This document shows, piece after piece, positions 1 through 7,158 of a stretch of DNA of 7,158 nt. How positions within the stretch are numbered: the stretch's first letter is position 1; each line of letters starts with the position of its first letter. The stretch spans positions 1 through 7,158 of the forward strand of contig JAFZLP010000011.1 in assembly GCA_017551405.1 (NCBI GenBank), written 5' to 3'. The translations under genes and the position numbers were made by a program. Under the pieces are notes generated by a model. That model did no database searches and was not told the origin of the DNA. It was given only the letters and a program-made list of their open reading frames with translations. This DNA comes from Bacteroidales bacterium. Its GTDB lineage: Bacteria; Bacteroidota; Bacteroidia; Bacteroidales; UBA932.

Positions 1-974
<974 letters not shown>

Positions 975-977
975 TTA

Positions 978-1008
978 CAAAGATATGATTATCAGGCAAA
1001 TACACAAA
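978..1008 (-). promoter_or_regulatory. Bacteroidota-type promoter for the truncated esterase gene
   Basis: On the minus strand, TATCTTTG at 985-978 matches the phylum's -7 consensus TAnnTTTG. A TTTG at 1008-1005 lies 19 nt upstream, in the position of the -33 element. Only 12 nt separate the -7 box from the ATG at 965, so the mRNA leader would be just a few nucleotides long. The -33 TTTG is part of the 3' arm of the inverted repeat, so the two elements overlap. Confidence 0.6.
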
Positions 1009-1044
1009 TCCTCCTATGTAAAAGTGTATAGGAGGATTTGCGTA
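1001..1044 (-). terminator. Long inverted repeat between the two CBM48-esterase genes; possible terminator
   Basis: The arms at 1005-1017 and 1028-1040 are perfect 13-bp complements (CAAATCCTCCTAT / ATAGGAGGATTTG) around a 10-nt loop. Beyond one A/C mismatch, three more pairs extend the stem to 1001-1044. It begins 33 nt after the TAG stop of the upstream esterase, a natural place for transcription termination. The following minus-strand bases (TGTATTTG) are only weakly T-rich, so a processing or protein-binding role is also possible. Confidence 0.45.
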
Positions 1045-1076
1045 AAAGGCTCATAATCAGTTAGTTCTGAAAAACG

Positions 1077-3118
<2,042 letters not shown>

Positions 3119-3135
3119 CTTTCAGAGACTGAAAG
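3119..3135 (-). promoter_or_regulatory. Small hairpin touching the start codon of the lipoprotein esterase
   Basis: In the 29-nt gap between the modular lipoprotein and the next gene, the minus-strand RNA would form a perfect 7-bp stem (CTTTCAG / CTGAAAG) with a 3-nt loop. The stem ends at the base directly before ATG 3118. It could affect translation initiation or mRNA decay between the two cistrons. No U-run follows, so it is not a convincing terminator. Function is inferred only. Confidence 0.4.
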
Positions 3136-3147
3136 GAAAGGAGCATC

Positions 3148-5859
3148 TTACTGGGAGAGCTTGCCGGTATAAGTGGCGTTCACCACGGAAGATGCGAGTT
3201 CGATGGTATAGACGTCCCCGTCCTTGGAGACGGTCACGGTGCCGTCGGTCACATACTGTCCTGCATCCAGGGCACCGTCGGTGATGGTGTACCAGGTGGT
3301 GCCTGATGCACCCCACATGCCGTCGTAGCCGATGCCGAATTCACCCTCGCCCACGGTGCCGCCTACTGCGCAGGCGGTGTAGGTACCGGGAGCGACGGTG
3401 CCGTCGGTAGAATAAAGCTCGAGCTTGAGCATGTTGCCGGTTCCGGTATATGAATCGGCATAAATGCCGGCAGCCCAGTCAGCGGGAGTGAAGCCGATAC
3501 CGTCAGTCGCCAGGTTCATCCCGACCAGGTTGACGCCGTAACCGACGTAACTGGTAAGGCTCAGGAACTGGGTAAGCTCAACTCCGGAGGGAGTGGGAGC
3601 GGCAGCGCCGTTGGCTGCACCGATGGTGGGAGTGTCGAAGAGAACGAAATTCTCTGCGCCGTCGGTCTCGCGTCCCCACGACTTGCCGTCGGGAATCACC
3701 ACGCGGGCCACATCGGTGGACTCCAGGTTGTCGACCTTGTCGATTTCCTTTCCGTTCGTATCTTCCAGGATCACGATGAAGCCCTTGGTGCCGCTGAGGC
3801 CGAAGGTGGGGCCGTTGGCAGCATCTTTCTGCTTGCAGGTGTACACGATATAACCCTTGGCGGGCACTATTGCCATGTCGGCGGGGATGGTCCAGGTGGA
3901 CTCGTCCTTGTGGAGAATCCAGCCGGTCATATCGATATCCTCGTCGGATGCGTTGTAAATCTCGATCTTCTTGTTCTGGCAGTCGAACTCGTTGAGGAAC
4001 AGAACCTGCGGGGTTTCAGGCTCCACGACGTCGCCATTGCCCAGCTTGCCGGTGTATGTGGCGTTGAGCTTGGAAGACTTGAGTTCGATGGTGTAGACGC
4101 CGCCGTTCTCGCTCACGGTCACGGTGCCGTCGGTCACATAGACGCCATTGTCGGCAGTGCCGTCGGTGATGGTGTACCAGGTGGTGCCGGATGCGCCAAA
4201 CATGCCGTCGTAGCCGATGCCGAATTCGCCCTCACCCACTTTGCCGCCTTCTGCGCAGGCTGTGTAGGTGCCGGGAGCGACGGTGCCGTCGGTAGAATAA
4301 AGCTCGAGCTTAAGCACATTGCCGCTTCCGGCATAGGAGTCGGTGTAGATTCCTGCAGCCCAGTCGGCCGGGGTGTAAGTCAGGCCTGCGGTGGCCAGAT
4401 TCATTCCAACCAGGTTGGCGCCGTAATCGACGTAACTGGTAAGGCTCAGGAACTGGGTAAGCTCGGCATCCTCAACGGGTTCATCGGGATTGTCCGGATT
4501 GTCAGGGTTGTCGGGATTGTCAGGGTTATCCGGATTGTCGGGATTCTCGGGCTCGGTCAGTTTACCCTTGAACTCCCAGTCGCTGCTGCCGGTGAAGGTG
4601 TACACGTCGTCCTCCTTGCTCACGGTGATGGTCTCGCCGGGTTCGACTATTACGATCTCGCCGTCTTCATTAAAGAAGTAAGTACCGATTACGAAAGCGC
4701 CCGGATCCATGCCGAAGTAAATGCCGAGGTCGAAGCCGTTGCCGGCGGTGAAGTCCTCATGCGCATACTCCTTCACGGTGTAGGTGCCGGTGAGGTCGGT
4801 GACGCCGGGCTCGCGGATGAGCTTGATCTGGGCGGCTACGGCGCCTTCGCTGTCTTGCAGCACCAAGGTGTGGGATTCCACGTCCTCAACGAGGGTGGAG
4901 CCGTCTTCAAGGGTGCAGTCCTGGGCCACGGTGTCAGTCATGTCATAAATGGTAAGACCGCCGGGCGAATAGCCTTCGGGGGCAGTGAGGAAGCTGAAGC
5001 CGTCACCTTCGATGGAGTATACTCCGTCGCCCATATCGGCCACGGTGAAGACAGCACCAGCGTCGATAGTCACGACGGCACCGTCTGCCAGGTAGTAGGA
5101 ACCGATTACGAACGAACCGGCCGGCATGCCGAAGTAGATGCCGAGGTCGAAGCCGTTGCCGGCGCTGAAATCCTCATGGGCATATTCCTTGACAGTGTAG
5201 GTGCCGGAGAGGTCCTTGGTGCCGACCTTGCGGATCAGCTTGATCTGGGCGGCGAAGTTGCCTTCCAGGTCGTTCAGGACCAGGGTATGGGACTCGACGT
5301 CGGTAACGAGCGTGGAACCATCCTCAAGGGTGCAGTCCTGGGCGACAGTATCGCTGTACAAGTACTGCGGAGTAAGGACGGCGTCCTTTTCGAATGCCAG
5401 TTTGCCGGTCCAGTTCGCCTTGAAAGGAGTTCCGTCCTCAAGGAAAACCACAGCCTTGATGGAATAAGTGTTCTCGCAGCCGTTGTCGGTCTCCGTCTCT
5501 TCGAGGACATCCACGTTGACGTAGCCCTGCTTGATGTTCTTGCCGCCGATGGACGACTGGCCGAGCACGAAGTTGCCGTTCTTGGCAACGGCATCCAGGG
5601 CTTCCGTATACTGGTTGGCAGTGAGGTAGTACTTGCTGCCGATGAGCGTCAGGTGCATGGGAGTGGTCCCGTCGGTAAGGTCGAGGGTGAACACCCTGCG
5701 GTCTGCCTCATCCTTGGTTGCAGTACATGACGACAGTGTGGTGAGCTCCACTACAGTGGCCTCGGGGAAGAGCCCTGTCAGCGGTTCAAGCTCGTGCTCT
5801 GTACACGATGAAAAGGCCAGAGCCGCCACCATCATACCGTATAATAAAGTCTTTTTCAT
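3148..5859 (-). CDS. Modular surface lipoprotein with five beta-rich repeats and a lamin-tail-like domain; candidate glycan-binding protein
   Basis: This 903-residue protein starts at ATG 5859, 12 nt after the SusD stop, and begins with a lipoprotein signal peptide: MKK, a hydrophobic stretch, and lipobox FSSC with Cys19 followed by TEHELE. That acidic tail fits outer-membrane surface export. I see these modules: domain D0 (about residues 45-160), D1 (170-301), D2 (309-434), seven NPD units (439-459), D3 (466-606), a lamin-tail-like domain (617-750) and D4 (761-901). D1 resembles D2, and D3 resembles D4, at over 80% identity by hand count. D0, D2, D3 and D4 all close with a strand ending in GKL. 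There is no catalytic motif. The position right after SusD is where SusE/SusF or SGBP-B proteins sit, so glycan binding is the best guess, but the sequence is unlike starch-type SusE/F and I do not recognise the repeated domain. Exposed Trp candidates are W500, W561, W795, W849 and W856. An adhesin or scaffold role is the alternative. Confidence 0.9.
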   Translation of the reverse strand: MKKTLLYGMMVAALAFSSCTEHELEPLTGLFPEATVVELTTLSSCTATKDEADRRVFTLDLTDGTTPMHLTLIGSKYYLTANQYTEALDAVAKNGNFVLGQSSIGGKNIKQGYVNVDVLEETETDNGCENTYSIKAVVFLEDGTPFKANWTGKLAFEKDAVLTPQYLYSDTVAQDCTLEDGSTLVTDVESHTLVLNDLEGNFAAQIKLIRKVGTKDLSGTYTVKEYAHEDFSAGNGFDLGIYFGMPAGSFVIGSYYLADGAVVTIDAGAVFTVADMGDGVYSIEGDGFSFLTAPEGYSPGGLTIYDMTDTVAQDCTLEDGSTLVEDVESHTLVLQDSEGAVAAQIKLIREPGVTDLTGTYTVKEYAHEDFTAGNGFDLGIYFGMDPGAFVIGTYFFNEDGEIVIVEPGETITVSKEDDVYTFTGSSDWEFKGKLTEPENPDNPDNPDNPDNPDNPDNPDEPVEDAELTQFLSLTSYVDYGANLVGMNLATAGLTYTPADWAAGIYTDSYAGSGNVLKLELYSTDGTVAPGTYTACAEGGKVGEGEFGIGYDGMFGASGTTWYTITDGTADNGVYVTDGTVTVSENGGVYTIELKSSKLNATYTGKLGNGDVVEPETPQVLFLNEFDCQNKKIEIYNASDEDIDMTGWILHKDESTWTIPADMAIVPAKGYIVYTCKQKDAANGPTFGLSGTKGFIVILEDTNGKEIDKVDNLESTDVARVVIPDGKSWGRETDGAENFVLFDTPTIGAANGAAAPTPSGVELTQFLSLTSYVGYGVNLVGMNLATDGIGFTPADWAAGIYADSYTGTGNMLKLELYSTDGTVAPGTYTACAVGGTVGEGEFGIGYDGMWGASGTTWYTITDGALDAGQYVTDGTVTVSKDGDVYTIELASSVVNATYTGKLSQ
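3157..3579 (-). repeat. D4: beta domain, second copy of the ELTQFLSLTSY pair, at the C-terminus
   Basis: Residues 761-901, just before the end of the protein (last residues GKLSQ). It is the near-identical partner of D3, 295 residues further on. Substitutions cluster in two places: the segment after MNLAT, and the loop around DGALDAGQYV. The F-to-W change at W849, beside GYDGM, adds an aromatic residue that could alter ligand contact (inference). Exact DNA matches to D3 lie at 3386-3426 and 3543-3579. Confidence 0.9.
3610..4011 (-). other. Lamin-tail-like domain (LTD) between D3 and D4
   Basis: Residues about 617-750 carry the series typical of the LTD fold: VLFLNEFD, then KKIEIYNASDEDIDMTGW, STWTIPADMAIVPAKGYIVY, FGLSGTKGFIVILED, NGKEIDKVD, KSWGRETDG and TPTIGAANG. 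LTDs are immunoglobulin-like modules found in nuclear lamins and in many bacterial secreted proteins, where they are thought to mediate attachment. Residues W647, W656 and W728 are conserved-type positions. Cys627 and Cys675 could in principle pair, but this is not testable here. Confidence 0.85.
4042..4464 (-). repeat. D3: beta domain, first copy of the ELTQFLSLTSY pair
   Basis: Residues 466-606. It starts with ELTQFLSLTSYV, contains TPADWAAGIY, LKLELYSTDGTVAPGTYTAC, GEGEFGIGYDGM and GTTWYTITDG, and ends NATYTGKL. It aligns without gaps to D4 over 141 residues with about 23 differences (about 84% identity, hand count). Exact DNA matches to D4 include a 41-bp stretch at 4271-4311 and a 37-bp stretch at 4428-4464, both offset by 885 bp. 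Confidence 0.9.
4483..4545 (-). repeat. NPD tandem repeat linker (7 units of 9 bp)
   Basis: Residues 439-459 are seven consecutive Asn-Pro-Asp units, flanked by acidic residues (TEPE before, EPVEDAE after). At DNA level this is a 9-bp tandem array whose units differ at synonymous sites. It separates the D0-D2 half of the lipoprotein from the D3-LTD-D4 half. Pro/Asp-rich linkers of this sort are common spacers in Bacteroidales surface proteins. Confidence 0.95.
4558..4935 (-). repeat. D2: beta domain, second copy of the DTVAQDC-type pair
   Basis: Residues about 309-434. It is homologous to D1 at the N-terminal side (DTVAQDC, KEYAHEDF, GNGFDLGIYFGM). At the C-terminal side it carries the pattern ITVSKEDDVYTFTG and FKGKL, which lines up with VTVS...GVYTIE...YTGKL of D3 and D4. 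This makes D2 the bridge showing that the two repeat pairs belong to one domain family. It is followed directly by the NPD linker. Confidence 0.85.
4957..5352 (-). repeat. D1: beta domain, first copy of the DTVAQDC-type pair
   Basis: Residues about 170-301. It opens with DTVAQDCTLEDGSTLV and runs through TYTVKEYAHEDF, GNGFDLGIYFGM and GVYSIEGDG. The first 87 residues differ from D2 at about 16 positions by hand count (about 82% identical), at a constant offset of 139 residues (417 bp). At DNA level a 27-bp stretch at 5138-5164 recurs exactly at 4721-4747. Unlike the other copies, D1 does not end in the GKL strand; it runs into a Gly/Pro-rich stretch (APEGYSPGG). Confidence 0.85.
5380..5727 (-). 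other. D0: N-terminal divergent copy of the beta domain
   Basis: Residues about 45-160 of the modular lipoprotein. It follows the general pattern of the later domains: paired strands around FTLDLTDGTT, then NGNFVLGQSSIGG, then TYSIKAVVFLEDG, and a closing strand KANWTGKL. The GNFVLG segment matches GSFVIG and GAFVIG in D1 and D2, and TGKL matches the TYTGKL ends of D3 and D4. Similarity to the others is low, so membership rests on the order of motifs rather than on identity. Confidence 0.5.
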
Positions 5860-5871
5860 GATTCGGATCTG

Positions 5872-7158
5872 TTAATAGTTGGGATTCTGAATGCAGTTTT
5901 CGTTGAGCATCGTCTCGGTGTAAGGATAAGGAAGATGCTCATGCTTGTCCTTCTTGAAGCCATATTCGGAACGGCCGGTAGAAATATATTCAACTGAGCC
6001 GTTCGGCTGCATGAGAGGATAAACACCGCCCATGTCCTTCAGAAGATTGTAGGCATCGCCCCAGCGCTGGATATCCTGGTAGCGGACACCTTCGCCGCAA
6101 AGCTCGAGACGCTTTTCCATTTTGATGTCGCTGAGGGACACGGTGGAAAGCGGAGCGAGCTGGGCACGGGTGCGGACGCGGTTGACATATTCGGCAGCCT
6201 TGCCGGCGTTGCCGGCCTGGAGGTTGGCTTCGGCGCCCAGGAGAAGAACCTCGGCGAAGCGCATCCAGAGCGGGTTCTTGGTATTGATCATGCCGTAGAA
6301 AGAGAGCTCTTCGGTGAGGAAGCGGCCCTTCCAGTTGTAGATACCGGTAGAAAGGGTCTGCATGTTCCACACGACACCCATGGCCTTGAGTTCGTCATAG
6401 GTCTTGAGGGTCTGGGTGCGGCGGTAGCTGTTCTTGCCTTCCCAGGATTCGAACGCTGCAAGCAGTTCTTCGGTAGGAACCATGAAGCCCCATCCGGCGC
6501 CGGCCACGTTCTCGGGAATCTCCATTTCACCGGAGGATGCGCGCCAGCTGACCATTGCACCGTAGAAGTCGAAGTTGTCGCCCTGGTTGTCAAGGTCGTT
6601 CACACGGATGCTCTCGAAGAGGTCTTCGCAGTTCATCTTGTACTCGGGGTTGCGCTGGTCGCCGTAAGCGCCTTCAGTGAAGAGGTCGTAGAGCTTGGAG
6701 TCCACCACTGCGTTGAGCTGATCGGCGGCCTTCTGGTAGTAGCTGTTGTCATTCAGCTCGGCAGCCATCCAGATGTAAGCCTTGCCGAGGAGGGCCTGGG
6801 CGAACTGCTTGGTAGCGCGCCAGCAGGTCTTGTCGTCGAGGCCGGACTTCTGTGCCAGAGCGTTGGAATTGATGGCGTAGGTCAGGTCGTCCTCGACCAG
6901 TTTCCAGAGATCGGCGGTGGAGCCGTTCCCCATCTTGTACTCCGACGGGGCAAGCTCGTGGTCCACGATGGGAGGATTGCCCCAGAGGGTGGTGAGCTCG
7001 AAATATGCCCACGCACGGAAGAGATGGGCCTCCGCCACAGCCTGTGCCGCAGCAGCGCTCTGTTCCGGTTTGATATGGCCTATGATTACGTTGGCGTGGT
7101 AGATCAGGCCGTAGTAACCGGTGAAGGAGCCTTCGATCTGCTCGGACTCGGAATTGAA
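5872..7158 (-). CDS. SusD/RagB-like outer-membrane glycan-binding lipoprotein, 5' end missing
   Basis: SusD-family proteins are lipoproteins that cap the SusC TonB-dependent transporter and bind glycan at the cell surface. The reading frame is open to the right edge of the window and ends in TAA at 5874-5872, giving 428 visible residues. The signal peptide and roughly the first 100 or more residues are missing, judging from usual family lengths of about 500-600. Family hallmarks are clear. Near the cut end is YYGLIYHANVII, then AEAHLFRAWAYFELTTLWG, the classic SusD helix with the G-[DN]-P-P loop. A TPR-like region follows (QALLGKAYIWMAAE). Near the end are RLELCGEGVRYQDIQRWG, the conserved C-terminal motif, and a terminal LPYPYTETMLNEN...QNPNY. 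A GTG at 7038 is an internal Val codon, because homology continues upstream of it. The next gene begins 12 nt downstream, which suggests one operon. The substrate cannot be read from the sequence. Confidence 0.95.
   Translation of the reverse strand, partial: FNSESEQIEGSFTGYYGLIYHANVIIGHIKPEQSAAAAQAVAEAHLFRAWAYFELTTLWGNPPIVDHELAPSEYKMGNGSTADLWKLVEDDLTYAINSNALAQKSGLDDKTCWRATKQFAQALLGKAYIWMAAELNDNSYYQKAADQLNAVVDSKLYDLFTEGAYGDQRNPEYKMNCEDLFESIRVNDLDNQGDNFDFYGAMVSWRASSGEMEIPENVAGAGWGFMVPTEELLAAFESWEGKNSYRRTQTLKTYDELKAMGVVWNMQTLSTGIYNWKGRFLTEELSFYGMINTKNPLWMRFAEVLLLGAEANLQAGNAGKAAEYVNRVRTRAQLAPLSTVSLSDIKMEKRLELCGEGVRYQDIQRWGDAYNLLKDMGGVYPLMQPNGSVEYISTGRSEYGFKKDKHEHLPYPYTETMLNENCIQNPNY

Noticed and set aside
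3157..5352. A CRISPR array or mobile-element explanation for the repeated DNA
   Set aside because: The repeats are long, coding, in frame and only two copies each; they are protein domain duplications. No short regular repeats with spacers, terminal inverted repeats or transposase are present.
3910..5730. A 606-codon open frame on the plus strand opposite the modular lipoprotein
   Set aside because: It lies fully antisense to a gene with clear signal peptide, internal repeats and domain motifs. Its translation is low-complexity and rich in Gly, Val and Ala with no recognisable motif, as expected from GC-rich repeated codons read backwards.
5872..7038. GTG at 7038 as the start of the SusD-like gene
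   Set aside because: The frame continues open to the window edge and the upstream residues (YYGLIYHANVII) are part of the SusD fold, so the true start is outside the window.

Overview
The window looks like the downstream half of a polysaccharide utilisation locus (PUL) from a member of the Bacteroidota, probably a Bacteroidales species with fairly GC-rich DNA. Four signs point there: a SusD/RagB-type outer-membrane lipoprotein, lipoprotein signal peptides with acidic residues after the cysteine, an NPD-repeat linker of a kind common in Bacteroidales surface proteins, and a TAnnTTTG/TTTG promoter typical of the phylum. Every gene I can support lies on the minus strand, so transcription runs from high to low coordinates. 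Both ends of the window cut genes.

Layout in transcription order: (1) 7158-5872, the C-terminal 428 residues of a SusD-like glycan-binding lipoprotein, whose SusC partner would be expected beyond the right edge. (2) 5859-3148, a 903-residue modular lipoprotein in the slot usually held by a surface glycan-binding protein. It has about five copies of a beta-rich domain, an NPD linker and a lamin-tail-like domain. (3) 3118-2309, a compact lipoprotein esterase of the esterase D / CE1 type. (4) 2288-1077, a secreted esterase with an N-terminal CBM48/E-set-like domain. (5) 965-1, a close paralogue of (4), cut off at its C-terminus.

Genes 1 to 4 are separated by only 12, 29 and 20 nt and are probably co-transcribed. 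A 111-nt gap before gene 5 holds a long inverted repeat and a good Bacteroidota-type promoter, so the last esterase probably has its own or an additional transcript.

Working model (inference): SusD with its unseen SusC, plus the modular lipoprotein, capture an acylated plant polysaccharide at the cell surface. The three serine esterases then remove acyl groups such as feruloyl or acetyl, one of them anchored as a lipoprotein and two apparently released by signal peptidase I. No glycoside hydrolase, regulator, RNA gene, CRISPR array or mobile element is visible. The least explained item is the modular lipoprotein, whose repeating domain I cannot assign to a named family.
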